A stretch of DNA of 64,000 bases from Gari tellinella (lineage: Eukaryota; Mollusca; Bivalvia; Cardiida; Psammobiidae). Position 1 is the first letter of the stretch. Every line of letters starts with the position of its first letter. Of the stretch, positions 21,406 to 32,477 are shown in pieces. The stretch lies in contig OV277869.1 in assembly GCA_922989275.2 (NCBI GenBank), forward strand, positions 28,034,189 through 28,098,188. Direction: 5' to 3'. Both the position numbers and the translations under genes were made by a program. The notes beneath the pieces were generated by a model that was not told where the DNA came from, ran no database searches, and saw nothing but the letters and a program-made list of their open reading frames with translations.

Positions 21406-21945
21406 GGAAGTCATCTGCAGACTTGCTCGGGCCAGTGCAGCCTTTGGAAGACTCAAAGACAAGGTTTGGAAGCGCAAAGGAGTCAGCCTGAACACCAAGT
21501 TAAAGGTGTACAGAGCGATGGTGTTGCCATCCTTACTATACGCATGTGAGACTTGGACTGTCTACAGCCGACATGCCAAACAACTCAACGCTTTCCACAT
21601 GAGATGTCTCCGATCCATCCTACAGATCAAGTGGCAAGACAGAATCCCAGACACGGAAGTACTCCAGAAGGCCTCACCAGAGAGCATCCATGCAATACTT
21701 GCCCGCTCACAAGTAAGATGGGCTGGGCAATTATGTCGCATTGACGACAAGCGTCTTCCCAAAAAACTGCTGTACGGCGAGCTACAGAGTGGCAAATGGT
21801 CACACAGCGGCCAGAAGAAAAGACACAAGGACACACTCAAAGCCTTCGTGAAGTCTTGTGGTATTTTGCCTGCTTCCTGGGAAAAGGATGCTCAAGACCG
21901 CCCCAAATGGCGCACCAAAATAAGAACTAGAGTCAGGGTTAAACA
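21400..21945 (+). pseudogene. LINE reverse transcriptase fragment (RTE-like), truncated at both ends
   Basis: The frame encodes VICRLARASAAFGRL, then a thumb/connection region with VLPSLLYACETWTVYSRHA and NAFHMRCLRSILQIKWQDRI, and ends near AQDRPKWRTKIRTRV. This is the segment downstream of the catalytic RT blocks in RTE-like elements of marine invertebrates. The catalytic part and tail are missing. The frame is still open, so the fragment is fairly young. Beyond 21945 the frame continues by chance with no similarity I recognise. Confidence 0.75.
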
Positions 21946-22582
21946 GTTGTATTATTGTACCAAAACGAAGCTTATATATTTTAACCCGTTCCCATATAAC
22001 TTGCTTTCAGTATTGAAAACAGACGTTTGGTTTAAGCATGCTTATTGTGATAAGCAGAATACCCCCTTTAAAAGGCGTAAAGAGCATCGAACTTCATTTT
22101 CAGCTCAATTAAAACTACACTCTGCCAGAATATATAGCAGTTTTAGTATGGTGCATATTCATTACTATATCAATTGGAACTATTTTGTTCATTGGAAGAA
22201 TTAAATTATTGCCTAATTAAAAAGGCACGCACATGGAGTAAAGGGTTAATAGGACCTAACCGACTAAAGGCATGCATCTGTTACTGTTACCCCTTTCTCT
22301 CATAGGTTGCTAAATGATGTAAGTAGCAGGTACAGCTGCTTAAAGTAGGGTATGAGCAAGAAAAAGCTACTGTATGAATTTACAGATTAACTTCCATCCT
22401 GCTGTAAACTGCCATCTTTCGGGAAATAGTAAATGTTAAAGCTATTTTAGCAAAGTAACTATTTAAACTAGTAAAAGTAGCTAATGGTGCTTTATCCTGA
22501 AAAAGTATTTCTGTTGGGGAATAGGTACAGTAAAATAGTGTATATGACAGAAAGATTTAACCTATCATGCCATAAATACATC
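21946..22582. other. Mostly unassigned, with a degenerate family C-like core
   Basis: Around 22310-22430 the words GCTGCTTAAAGTAGGGTA and CATCCTGCTGTAAACTGCC mirror the family C core in weak form. The rest is unassigned. Confidence 0.35.
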
Positions 22583-22924
22583 TACAGTGGTCCCTCCCTT
22601 CAACGGCTCTTCCAACAACGACTCCCTCCTTACAACGACCCGTGTCGCAATTCCCTTATGAAGACAATGCTTTGTCTGCTGCAATAATTGTCTGCTTAAA
22701 ATTGTCGTCTGCTGTTTTTCTCAAAGTTACCTATAAGTGGAAATTTTGATATACCGGTAATACATATGATGAAGAGTGACAAACAGCTTGAATCCAGATC
22801 TGGATTAAAGCTGTTTGCAATTGTAAGCCAAGGCTTAATTGGCCATCCCTATAACGACTCCCTCCGAACAATACACACAATATGTGTCTCCCATTGGGTG
22901 CTGTTGTGGAGAGGGAGCACTGTA
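22583..22924. mobile_element. Family A MITE lacking the palindrome apex
   Basis: The left end is TACAGTGGTCCCTCCCTTC and the right end GGAGAGGGAGCACTGTA. The core arms meet directly at 22782-22812 (CTTGAATCCAGATC joined to TGGATTAAAGCTGTTTG): the GACGCC...GGCGTC apex seen in all other copies is gone while both arms remain. Confidence 0.85.
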
Positions 22925-22929
22925 TTTAT

Positions 22930-23120
22930 TTTTCCACTAAAAACTTAACTCATAAATAAGCAAAATAATATATTGTATATCCAAGCAGATAATTATAAGC
23001 TTAATACAGACTGAACGAAGAGCAGAATGCTATTTAAGGTGTATTCTGCTTTAGTTTCGGCCTGTTTGAAGTGGTTATCTGTCTTCAAAACTAGAAACAA
23101 CCCAAAGGGTTATGGGTTAA
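22930..23120. mobile_element. Family C MITE, left end unclear
   Basis: The core is CAGACTGAACGAAGAGC / GTATTCTGCTTTAGTTTCG and the right end AAAGGGTTATGGGTTAA. It follows directly after the family A copy. Confidence 0.6.
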
Positions 23121-23208
23121 TTCAAGATAGAAAATCCCACTTGTCAAACTCTGTACAAAAAAGCAATTTATTCTAAATGTAACTCCAGTGTGAATATTCA
23201 TGGTTTAC

Positions 23209-23483
23209 TTAACCCTTTACCCCATAGCCTGTTTCTATTTTAAATAGGTGACTACCTAAAGCAGTTTGAAAGTAAAGCAGAATGTGCCCTTAGGTGCATT
23301 CTGCTTTTCTTTCAGTCTCCTTTAAGCTACCATAATTTAGGCTCTTCCGCTCAGATAATAAAGAAAATATTGCTTATGATACACATTCATGACTCTGTAA
23401 ATGAAACGAAACTACATGTATTTTCTTCATCGGAGGAAATAAACTGAATGTGCTAAATTGTGCTTCTATTTTGAAACGGTTAA
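23209..23483. mobile_element. Family C MITE, complete
   Basis: It begins TTAACCCTTTACCCCATAG and ends GAAACGGTTAA. The core GCAGTTTGAAAGTAAAGCAG is palindromic with CTGCTTTTCTTTCAGTCTCC. Confidence 0.8.
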
Positions 23484-23879
23484 ATTCATGAGCAAAACAA
23501 ACTGGAAGGATTTGTTGTTGCCTTTGTGCAATTAAAACAAACAAAATATTTTCAAGTTGGTGTTTTTATTATTTTCTTTCTCGCATCGAATTAAAGCAAG
23601 TCAATAATGATTATTGCTTATCAATAACAGTCAATCTGTTATAAAGGACCCTAATTATGCAAGATTATGGCCTGACGGTTGCTTAATGAAGATTAAAAAG
23701 AGTGCACGATAAATCTATGACTTCCTGCATTATGTTTTCCTACATTAAGCAGTCACTTGTCTTTAGATGTCTCCTTGATTCAAAAATAAGTGCTGGTTTA
23801 CTAGATGACTGACTGTTTTCAAAAACTGCAAATCACATGGAACAGCTCTTAGAACAGCCCTTTCTTAAACAAAAGGGTC
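23484..23879. other. No recognisable feature
   Basis: AT-rich, no repeats or exon signals recognised. Confidence 0.45.
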
Positions 23880-25310
23880 AGAATGGCCCTTAGTGCTCAC
23901 CTGTACATAGTGACACAAGGATGGGTAAAGTGATTTCAGAAAAGAAGATTTGTGAAATATTGACCCACGGACGGGGTCACTTTTGAACCAAGGGACATAT
24001 TATGAATTCTCTTGATAGAGTATCAGTAGATGATACTATGTGCCAAATATCTAAGCTCAGTTGCTTGTGATTTTTTATAAGAAGATTCTTTGAAGATTTC
24101 ACTAAATAACTCTATGTAAAACTGTGACCCATAGGGGCGCTGTCATTTTTTATATGCAGGGTAAAATCACAACAATCTTGATAGAGGGCCTACTGATAAT
24201 ACTCTGTGCCAACATATAAGCTTTGGCCCTTTGTGGTTTTTGAAAAGATGATGTTTGAAGATTTCACTATATAACTCTATGTAAAATTGTGATCCTAGGG
24301 GTAGGGCCTTTGACAACACCATGGGCATAACTTTGAATAACTTTGATACAGGACCTGTAGACAATGCTATGTTCCAAATATCTAAGTTCAGTGTACTATG
24401 GTTTTTAGACAAGGAGATTTTTAAAGTTTTAATTCCCGGGGCGGGACCTTTTTGACCCCAGGGACAAAATGGGAACAACTACCTGTACACGACGCTATGT
24501 GCAAAATATCTAAGCTCAGGGTATATTGGTTGTAGACAAGAATATTTTTAACGTTTCAGGGCTTTAAGATACCATGTTCATCAGACCGGAACCATTTCGT
24601 CAACATATGTGAAGGACCTCTAGACGTTACACCATGCAAAATATCAAAGCTTTGGCCATAATGGTTTCAGAGAAAATTATTTGAACATTTCACTATTATA
24701 ACTCTACGTAAAAAGGCGACCCGGAGGGGGGGGCGACGTTGGCCCCAGGGATAAAATTTGAACCTGTATACAATGCTATGTGCAAAATATCTAAGCTCAG
24801 TGCATGTTGGTTTCAGACAAGAAGATTTTTAAAGTTTACATTGAAAAAATATTTTTTAGCTCCAGTGACCCAGATATTCAACAGACCGGAACCCATTCGT
24901 CAACATATGTGAAGGACCTCTAGACGTTACACATTGCAAACTATAGAATATCTGAGCATTTCACTATATAACTCTGTGGGGGGGGGGCAATTTTGACCCC
25001 AGGATCAAACTTTTAACAATCTTGATAGAGGACCTATAGATGATGCTATGTGCCAAGTATCTAAGCTCTGGTCCTTGTGGGGGTTTTTGACAAGAAGATT
25101 TTATTTTTTCACTTTGGTTGGCATGGCAACCAGAGTTCTGCATTGTTTCAAATTCTTTGAACAACTTTGAAAGAGCTTGACCCAAGAAACATCCCTGTGA
25201 AGTTTGGTTGCAATCAGAAATTGTTGACACACGAAGCACGACGACGGACGCCGGACAAAGATGCATCACAGAGGCTCACCTTGAGCACAACGTGCTCAGG
25301 TGGGCTAAAA
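23880..25310. repeat. Dispersed element with irregular internal repeats
   Basis: The word CTATGTGCAAAATATCTAAG (variants at about 24040, 24200, 24368, 24496, 24640, 24777 and 25045) recurs with TTGACCCCAGGGA and GAAGATTTTTAAAG, giving repeats spaced irregularly at about 130-270 bp. The borders CTTAGTGCTCACCTG and CACGTTGTGCTCAAGGTGAG (complement of the right edge) look like element ends. I recall similar sequence as a common mollusc repeat; its class is unknown to me. Confidence 0.7.
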
Positions 25311-25352
25311 AAACAACAATAAGTTTTGGGTCCTTTAGTGGGTAAGTGACAT

Positions 25353-25539
25353 ACAGTTGAACCTTGGTATCTCAAACTCATTTAAGTCAAAATCGCTTGT
25401 GTTTATCCCCGAAACATTAATTTGAACTCTATTTAGAATTTTAAAATTTCAGCATGTCAGAGTTCAAACTTTAGCACACTTGAACTTTGAAATATTGATA
25501 GGTTCGATTAAAACGTTTGAGTTAGAGATATGACAGTTT
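25353..25539. mobile_element. Family P MITE
   Basis: The ends TACAGTTGAACCTTGGTATC and GAGTTAGAGATATGACAG are inverted counterparts. The inner CGAACC-like and AACTTTGAAATATTGATAGG segments match other P copies. Confidence 0.6.
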
Positions 25540-25550
25540 GACTAGTATTC

Positions 25551-26058
25551 CTTTTAACCCATTACCCTATAGCCTGTTGCTATTCTTGAGAAGACGATAT
25601 TCTTTCCCAAATAACACGTTTACGCAAAAACTAAAATTTTCATTGCAAACAGTTTGGAGACAGATCGGATGCCGGGTAACCCGGCGTCTGATCAGGCGCC
25701 AAACTGTTTGCTACTCAGATTAGCATATAGAGGCAGTTTTATCGTAAAGTTTGTTTTTCTTTGTTTTATTGTGATGCGGTTGTGTAATTCCATTTGCGTT
25801 TAAACGGTAAAAATAACGTTTTCTCCACTGTACTCAACATAGTATTAAAATACATAAGACCAGTTAAAGCAGGTTGAAAGTAAAGCAGAGTGCGTCATAA
25901 TGCACACTCTGCTTTACTTGCAGTATCCTTTAAGCTATCATCTGCTTTGATATAGAAATGTTTATTATGATACATGTTCAGGTTGATAGTATACACTGAA
26001 AATATTTTCTTCAGTTGATGAATAAATAAGAGGTGTATTATATGGGGTAATGAGTTAA
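25551..26058. mobile_element. Family C MITE with a nested family B MITE
   Basis: The C left end TTAACCCATTACCCTATAGC is followed after 35 bp by family B sequence, then the C core GCAGGTTGAAAGTAAAGCAG resumes and the right end is TATGGGGTAATGAGTTAA. The right TTAA at 26055-26058 is also the left TTAA of the next C element. Confidence 0.75.
25588..25832. mobile_element. Family B MITE nested in family C
   Basis: The right end AACGTTTTCTCCACTG plus TA is clear; the left end is degenerate (GAGAAGACGATATTCTTTCC). The core at 25646-25711 has apex GCCGGGTAACCCGGC. Confidence 0.75.
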
Positions 26059-26318
26059 CCCTTTATTCCATAGCCTGTTTCTAATATTGAAGATAGTTGA
26101 CTCTCATGACTTTTAAATGCATGTTTATAGTATTGCAGAATGAACCTTCAGGTGCACTCTGATTTACTTCCAGCCTGCTTTAAGCTACCATCTGTTAGAA
26201 TATAGAAATATTTGTACCGAAATAACTCATAACTGTGTAAAGTGAATCTCTTTTTTCACTGTAGGTATAAATAACAGGCACAATAGCGTGTCCTAGTATT
26301 TATGGAATAATGGGTTGA
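26055..26318. mobile_element. Family C MITE, adjacent copy
   Basis: It starts TTAACCCTTTATTCCATAGC and ends near GGAATAATGGGTTG. The core is GCAGAATGAACC / GGTGCACTCTGATTTAC. It shares its left TTAA with the preceding element. Confidence 0.65.
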
Positions 26319-27479
26319 AAAATGACAGACAGCTACACATATACACATATTGTATTTGAAGACACAATATTCATTCTTATTCAATTCATCTGTCCCTTTT
26401 TATTAAAAAGGCAATGCGACAATCAATGTCAATTGGCGATTGGCTGTGGACACTGGGGAATGTACTTAATGCACTTGGATCTAGATCTGCTGTATTTGCT
26501 CTAGCAGAATGTTCTCCTGTGACCACTCAACACGTCTACTTGGCAGAATGTTCACCCTGAAAAATACAAATAACAAGAATTATAAACATAATGAAAACTT
26601 TTATTAATGTTTACATCGTTATTCAACAACATACTTTGTGATTTTCCAAGTATACGAGTAACGGATAGCTAAAATATTGATAAAACACTTGTAGTTTAGG
26701 GTATATTTCAATTATAACAAATTGCAATATTATCCTGGTCATAGCATATACAGCTGATCTTGATCGGGATCAAAGTATGAAAAATTGTTTTCTGATCGAC
26801 AGTTTGCAATTATTTCAAGCACACGCCTCTTTGGTCATTTAACAACAGATGCCACCCGCGGCATGGGTGTGAAACAACGAAGTTTACTCACGGAATTATA
26901 CACAAGTGTTAACTAGTTTATTACAGGTAAATAAAGATCAATGCAACTCAGAAAGGACTATACTACTACTCCCCTACAATTACATGATCACAGTAGTTTA
27001 TAATTCTAAATCTGCTAAACGCAAGAATTTACACTACGTTACAATTTCTTTTCTCGAGAAGAGGAGGGCTCCAAATACGCCTTTAATTTGTTGATTGTCA
27101 GGAAATATTTGTACACATGCACTCTAAGCCTAATACCCCCTCTGTGAAGAAGCATACTTAATCAATGCATATATCCATAACTTACGTTATTAGAAATCAT
27201 TGTTTAAGATAGGAGTGTGAATTAATACACAACAATAGCTAGAAATGGCTAAAATATTCACCTTTGAAGTTTGTCCCAACCTGTTGAAGATGATGACATA
27301 GGTTGTTTTTACCCAACCCTTTATTGTGTACATATATAGGTTCTAATCGCCAAATCTTAAAACAAACTATCTAAATATCCGCAATTCTTGTAAGTAAGGA
27401 AAATAAATAAATAAATAAATAGAAGTTTAGCTTACATCCATCTTCCTGTCTCTTTTGCAGTTGGAATCAATATGACGCC
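26319..27479. other. No recognisable feature
   Basis: About 1.2 kb without a recognisable repeat family or exon. Several short frames have no support. Confidence 0.45.
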
Positions 27480-27795
27480 ACGTTTTCCCGCCTTTACGGA
27501 ATATCTAAGATCTAAGACCTAAGTTCTAACAAACAATTCGAACTTAGAACTTAGGTGTTAGGACTTAGAACTTAGATCTTAGATCTTAGATGTTCCCGGC
27601 AACAATTCGAACTTAGAAGTTAGAAATTAGGTCTTAGATCTTAGATGTTCCTGCAACAATTTCGGCAAGAATTCGAACTTAGAAGTTAGGACTTGGAATT
27701 TAGTTCTTAGATCTTAGATGTTCCGACAACATTTCGAACTTAGGAATTAGAACCTAAATTCGAATTAATGCCATCTAACTTCTATCTCCAAAGGG
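27480..27795. repeat. TAAGTTCTAAG-type array, minus orientation copy
   Basis: This is the reverse complement of the element at 19665-19940. The right border TCTATCTCCAAAGGGCCCC and AATGGGCTTCCGTA mirrors the left border of the other copy, and both end near a GGCGGGAAAACG-like motif. Internal words (GAACTTAGAACTTAGG, CTTAGATCTTAGATG) repeat irregularly. Confidence 0.8.
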
Positions 27796-27829
27796 CCCCA
27801 ATGGGCTTCCGTACAAAATAGCCATTTAT

Positions 27830-28830
27830 TGTCCTAAACATATGAAATTGGTATCAAATTGAAGGTAAAATAAGAATTTTACTTCCAATTATTTTCTTTC
27901 AAAAATATCTTATTTGCATCTTCATATATATCAATGTTAAGATTAAAAACGGGTTTGTTTTTTAGAAATAACGTGAACATTTTACTTTTGAATCCTCTCG
28001 GTCCCAGAAATCAACTTCAAATGTAGTTTAAATGATGACTAAATCCTCGGTAAACAAAGTGTCTAACTTAAAGACCAAAATAATAACTTTAAATAAATAT
28101 TAATTGTTTCCATGGCAACCCCTGAAGTTTGCGTTATAATGGCTAATGCCAGCAAATAGCCAGTATCACAGTAAGTTTTGGTCCTTAACAAATAAATCTT
28201 GCACCAAATTGAAGATAATACAATTTGTGGTTTTATTTTCTGCTTAAACAGTAAAGGTACCTACTTTGCATACTCATGAATATTAATGAGCACATTTGAA
28301 ACAGAAGAAAATATAGAAATAACTTTTAAGCAATCAAATACAAGTAAACAATTTCAAATGGAATTTAAAATAATGACAAAGTATTGAACTTGAGGACGAA
28401 AATTAACATTTCAGTAACATTTTGACAGCATTTTATTTCTTTCCATACAACGCCCAAACTTGCATCATAATGGCCATTGCCTGCAAAAAGTCGCTCATAC
28501 CACAGTCAGTTTTTGTCCTAAACATATAAATCTTCAACCAAATTAAAGGTAATACAAATTGTGGTTTTATTTCAAACTTCTACTTTTAAGGTTGAAAATA
28601 ACTTTAAGTAACGTATTAGTTGTATTTTAGTTGTTACGATGTCAACCCCCCACGTTTGGTTTAAGATTACCTATACCTGCAAAATCGTCCATTTCACAGT
28701 CAGATGTTTGTCATAAACACATGTAAAACTGGTACCAAATTGAAGATAAGACAAGTTGTGATTTTATTTCCAATTTCTGTTTGGAAATTACCTGATTAAA
28801 ATACACATGAATATTAATGAAAAGTCAGGC
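27830..28830. repeat. Three diverged direct units of a dispersed repeat
   Basis: Motifs ACCAAATTGAAGATAA, CAATTTGTGGTTTTATTT, ACATGAATATTAATGA and a CATGGCAACCCC-like segment recur in order at roughly 300-340 bp spacing. An inverted relative lies at 29180-29460. Confidence 0.6.
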
Positions 28831-28904
28831 CTGCCATAAGTTGATAAAAAAAATCCTAAGATTTCATTTTTTTCAATTTTTTAAGCCCGATTTTCCTGAT
28901 TATA

Positions 28905-28985
28905 CCTTTTACCGATAGTCTGTTTCTAGTTTTTAAGACACGTGATGCTTAAAACAGGTTGAAAGTAAGGCAGAATACAGTGAGA
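28905..28985. mobile_element. Family C MITE fragment
   Basis: ACCTTTTACCGATAGTCTGT, then CAGGTTGAAAGTAAGGCAGA, matches the left half of family C only. Confidence 0.55.
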
Positions 28986-29179
28986 CACAGCCGTAACACA
29001 TTGATTTCAACACAGGAAGAAAGTTACACATTTATGATAATGCTTTACATGCATTAAAACCTCGACTGTGGTTTCGCTTGATAATAAGATAGGGACGGAG
29101 GGGACCTCGTTAATCAATTCATGCCAATCCATTCATTAATAAGTTGACTAGGCATTTGGCTACCTTAAGACAGTCATAC

Positions 29180-29460
29180 TTAAATGTTAACTTCCCAAAT
29201 GTGTAAATAATCAGTTACCATGGAAACGGTTTCAATGTTACTTGCAGTTCATATTTTGGCCTCTTTACTAGATTGATTCCTGAGTATTGTGTCATCAGTT
29301 TGAACTATATTTAAAGTTGTTTTCTGATATTTGTGTTATCAAAAGTGGCAAATTTATGTTATTTCTACATTTTCTTTACTTTTTTAAAGTTCTCATTAAT
29401 ATTCATGAGTATGTAAATTAGGTAATTTCAAAACAGAAGCTGAAAATAAAAGCACAGCCT
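29180..29460. repeat. Inverted copy of the 27.8-28.8 kb repeat unit
   Basis: TTACCATGGAAAC, TCATTAATATTCATGAGTA and TTAGGTAATTTC are reverse complements of motifs in the direct units. Confidence 0.55.
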
Positions 29461-29518
29461 GTATTTTCTCACCTCTCGGACAGAGGTATCCGGAAATTTA
29501 GGGGGTTTGAGATTATAA

Positions 29519-29672
29519 GAATCCACCATGAGTGTTGATGTAGGATGGAAATTTTCTCCCCCGAGGGTCAGAAAATTCATGCAGGGACGAGGCTTGTCGA
29601 GTCCTTTCGTGGATTTTCTGACCCGAGGGGGAGAAAATTCCTATACTACATCAACCAAACGAATGGTGGATT
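29519..29672. repeat. 154-bp foldback hairpin
   Basis: GAATCCACCAT, GTTGATGTAG, AATTTTCTCCC and GGGTCAGAAAAT pair with their complements in reverse order on the far side. The loop lies around GGACGAGGCTTGTCGAGTCC. Confidence 0.85.
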
Positions 29673-29911
29673 TTTTTGTTCCCATTTAAAACGTTAAAAC
29701 ATGACATAAATAACGAAATAATTGCAGTTTCTCTACACTTTTTTCCGCCAAACACGACGTTGTTTATAGTAACGTCATAAGAAATAACGCCATTTAGTCA
29801 CCCGCGTCATGCAGCGCTTGTGATAAAGCTGGGCAAACAGTAAAAGACGTCACGTGGTATGGAGGATAGAGTCATTCCACATGGGGAATTTCTCTATCCC
29901 ACATCGGCGAA

Positions 29912-30088
29912 AATGGGAGAAAATAAATCTAACACCACAGTTGAGTGTCAGATGGATATCCCACCCTCGGTATAAAGATATTTAAGAACACTCGGTGGAG
30001 CCTCGTGTTTCTATAATATCTTCAAACTTCGGGTAGGATATCCTTATCTGACACTAACGGTGGAGTTAGATTCACTATATCCCCATTT
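29912..30088. repeat. 177-bp foldback hairpin
   Basis: AAATGGGAGAA, AATCTAAC, AGTGTCAGAT and TATCCCACCC pair with GGGTAGGATATC, ATCTGACACT, GTTAGATT and CCCCATTT. Layout is like 29519-29672 but sequence differs. Confidence 0.8.
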
Positions 30089-30109
30089 GAAGTCGATAAT
30101 ATTTGAATG

Positions 30110-30240
30110 CTGAAAAGGGAAACATTTAACTTTGAAATATTGGTATATTCGAAATAACGCGAGTTCGAATTATAGAGTTTCGACTGTAGATCTATTGGAA
30201 ACAGTTTGGAGTAAGATCAGACGCCGGGTAACTCTTAGAG
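30110..30240. mobile_element. Half family P MITE followed by a broken palindromic core
   Basis: TTAACTTTGAAATATTGG, CGAAATAACGCGAGTTCGAA and GAGTTTCGACTGTA form the right end of family P. Next to it, GGAAACAGTTTGGAG and AGATCAGACGCCGGGTAAC are the left half of a family B core that stops at the apex. Confidence 0.6.
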
Positions 30241-30302
30241 AAGGAGGAAAAACTTCACGAAAGGGTTAAGCAACATGAAAAAATGACATATGCAATACAT
30301 AC

Positions 30303-31382
30303 TGTCATTTCGTCCAGCCATTCCGTGCAGAAGCAGTTGGAACTGAGATCTTTGGGGGTTTCTTGTTTTCTGTTTATCTTCAACAAAATGAGAAACCCAT
30401 GATTCTCGCGAAGTGCCAATTTTTCACAATCTCTGTCTGGTATTCTGAAATCCGATAGCGAAACGCAGAAAAAACAAAACATATTCTTAAACACTGATTT
30501 AACCGGGACAGTGTACACACTGGACTGGGTGTATTCTAATTCGTCGTACAGGCAAGATCTCGCTACAAGATCATCGGCGCTGACACTCTCACTGCACTTC
30601 CTCCTGGAATGGATATCGGGGATACAAGCATTGTTTTCTGTAAAGTTATCAGGAGGTATAAAATGCACAGCGGATCTTCGGTCAAGTAATAACGCTTGTT
30701 CGTAAGTCACCGGGAAGTCATGAGTCGGCAATGAAACCGTTCGAGACATCTCGACAATTGGTTGCCATTTTTCTATGTCCGTATCATTGTTACATGCTGC
30801 ACAAAATTCGTTCCTATATGTCCAGCCTGTTGCCCTTGAAGAAACCGGTAAGACATGTGACAAGTTATTTTTCTCAGGGTTGTTACATAGATTGACTATA
30901 TCAGAGGAATACCCACTTGAAAAGCATTCAGTAACCATAATATATGACCGGGTAGGCTTATCGTATCTGCCATACTTGGTATAGATCATATTGGTGGCCT
31001 GTACGCATTGTCCGGAAATCTGATGGCTGTCTTTGCTTGTTATAGATCGTCGCGGCATCTCTCTACAGCAGTTTTGATTCCTGTAACAGGTCGGTTCACA
31101 GCTACAGGGTGAGCAACAGCCTTTCAAAATGAGTTCACTGATAAGACCTGTACTGTTTGGAGTTGAATGATGCTCTCTACATGTGCTATATTTGTCTCCA
31201 GCACATGCACAATACACCGACTCCGGACAAAGTATGCTCGTAATCCTATATATGTTTGTTTCAAGAGTTTCATTTGGCTTATACATTTCAGATATTGTAT
31301 TGTACAACTCCCTTGGTGATCTGACCAATCTTGATACGATAAGAAGAATCAGCACACATTGCAGTTTCGTTTTATTTTTCAT
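30303..31382 (-). CDS. Receptor-like protein, first coding exon (cysteine-rich ectodomain)
   Basis: This exon encodes 360 residues from ATG at 31382 to a strong donor ACA|GTATGT (intron starts at 30302), phase 0. Residues 1-22 are a clear signal peptide with LQCVLILLIVSRLV as hydrophobic core. A dense cysteine cluster follows (CCSPCSCEPTCYRNQNCC), reminiscent of a somatomedin-B-like or small disulphide domain. Later comes WTYRNEFCAACNND and further spaced cysteines to SNCFCTEWLDEMT. Several N-x-S/T sites (NET, NST, NLS, NDT, NFT) fit secretion. Joining to the exon at 18483-19205 (phase 0) continues the cysteine pattern with GICRILMCPPG. Together about 600 residues of ectodomain are seen. A membrane receptor is likely but no transmembrane exon is identified. 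Function unknown. Confidence 0.75.
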
Positions 31383-31468
31383 GTCGTAGAGCTAGTAATT
31401 AGAAATAGTAGTCTAATTAATGTAATAAGAGTATCATAATTTATTTGTTTAAAGTTACCGGTGAGTGT

Positions 31469-32047
31469 TACAGTAAAACCTCCCTATTTAGATCACTAAA
31501 TTACAGTGCTCCCTCTCTACAACGTCACTCCCAACAACGACGCCCTCCTTTCAACGACTATTGCCGTTGTTCCCTAAACAGGACATTTATGTTTATCGCT
31601 TGCACGACTGCAATATCGTCTGCTTAAAATTGTCGTCTGCTGTTCTTTCTCAAAGTTACATATTGGACATTATGACAGAAAAAACTGAATGATGAGTGAC
31701 AAACTGCTTGAATCCAGATCAGACGCCGCGTTACGCGGCGTCTGATATGGATTCAATCTGTTTGCAAATGTAAACCAATTTCCCTCTCTATAACGACTCC
31801 CTCCGAACAACGCACACAATTTGGTCTCCCATGCATTTGATGTCGTTGAAGAGAGGGAGCGCTGTATGTTTATTATAAGGTGTGTACGCTAGGTGACTGC
31901 TTAAAAGAAACGTGACAGTGAAACAGAAAGTTCATTTAGGAGCTTTCTGTTTTAGGCCTACTGTCACCTTGCTTTAAGCTATCACCTGTCTCTTATACAA
32001 TCAATTAGCATTCGTTTTAGTGGGTGTAATAAAGAGATTTTACTGTA
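31469..32047. mobile_element. Family D MITE interrupted by a family A MITE
   Basis: The left end TACAGTAAAACCTCCC is followed by a family A copy, then D resumes with GACTGCTTAAAAGAAACG and ends AAAGAGATTTTACTGTA. The D core has AGCTTTCTGTTTTAGG arms. Insertion of A after D is unambiguous. Confidence 0.85.
31504..31864. mobile_element. Family A MITE, complete reference copy
   Basis: It is 361 bp from CAGTGCTCCCTCTCTAC to GAGAGGGAGCGCTG with TA on each side (31502-31503 and 31865-31866). The core at 31701-31765 has apex GCCGCGTTACGCGGC. GTCGTCTGC motifs lie between the left end and the core. No ORF. Confidence 0.9.
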
Positions 32048-32056
32048 TAACCTGCG

Positions 32057-32236
32057 TTAACCCTTTGCCTGCTGGTCGCGACTTTATCGATTTTTGCAAA
32101 CAGTTTAGATCTAGATATAAACTGTTTGACACTCTTCTTAAGGTTTCATTACCTACAAAATGTATAAATCTGAATTTAACAAACGTTGCAGACGACAATT
32201 TCGAAGCAGACGACATCACCGCAGGATAAGGGTTAA
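32057..32236. mobile_element. Family H MITE, complete
   Basis: It has TTAA at 32057-32060 and at 32233-32236. The left end is TTAACCCTTTGCCTGCTGG and the right end CGCAGGATAAGGGTTAA. The core CAAACAGTTTAGATC / GATATAAACTGTTTG lacks the apex, and two CAGACGAC motifs follow. Confidence 0.85.
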
Positions 32237-32477
32237 CCCTTTCCTCCCTGAAACTTCAAATGGACAATTTCAGTTCCCATACTTAGTCTAGTTCAATATA
32301 TTGCGATACGACAAATAGGAAACCTCTGATCTGGGTCTTTTCTAATTGCATAGGACATGTGTACTCTCCACAGATACACTGTTTGCAAATGACGCACATA
32401 TTCGTAACAAGGGTTCTATTCTCTATTGTTTGAACTCTTTTAACAACATGGGCCTGTTTTAAAAATACCCAATGCAT

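Noticed and set aside
21946..22204. C-terminal extension of the LINE-fragment frame
   Set aside because: No similarity to retrotransposon tails; the frame is open by chance after the fragment ends.
32057..32229. Open frame at 32020-32229
   Set aside because: Coincides with a family H MITE and contains its translated CAGACGAC motifs.
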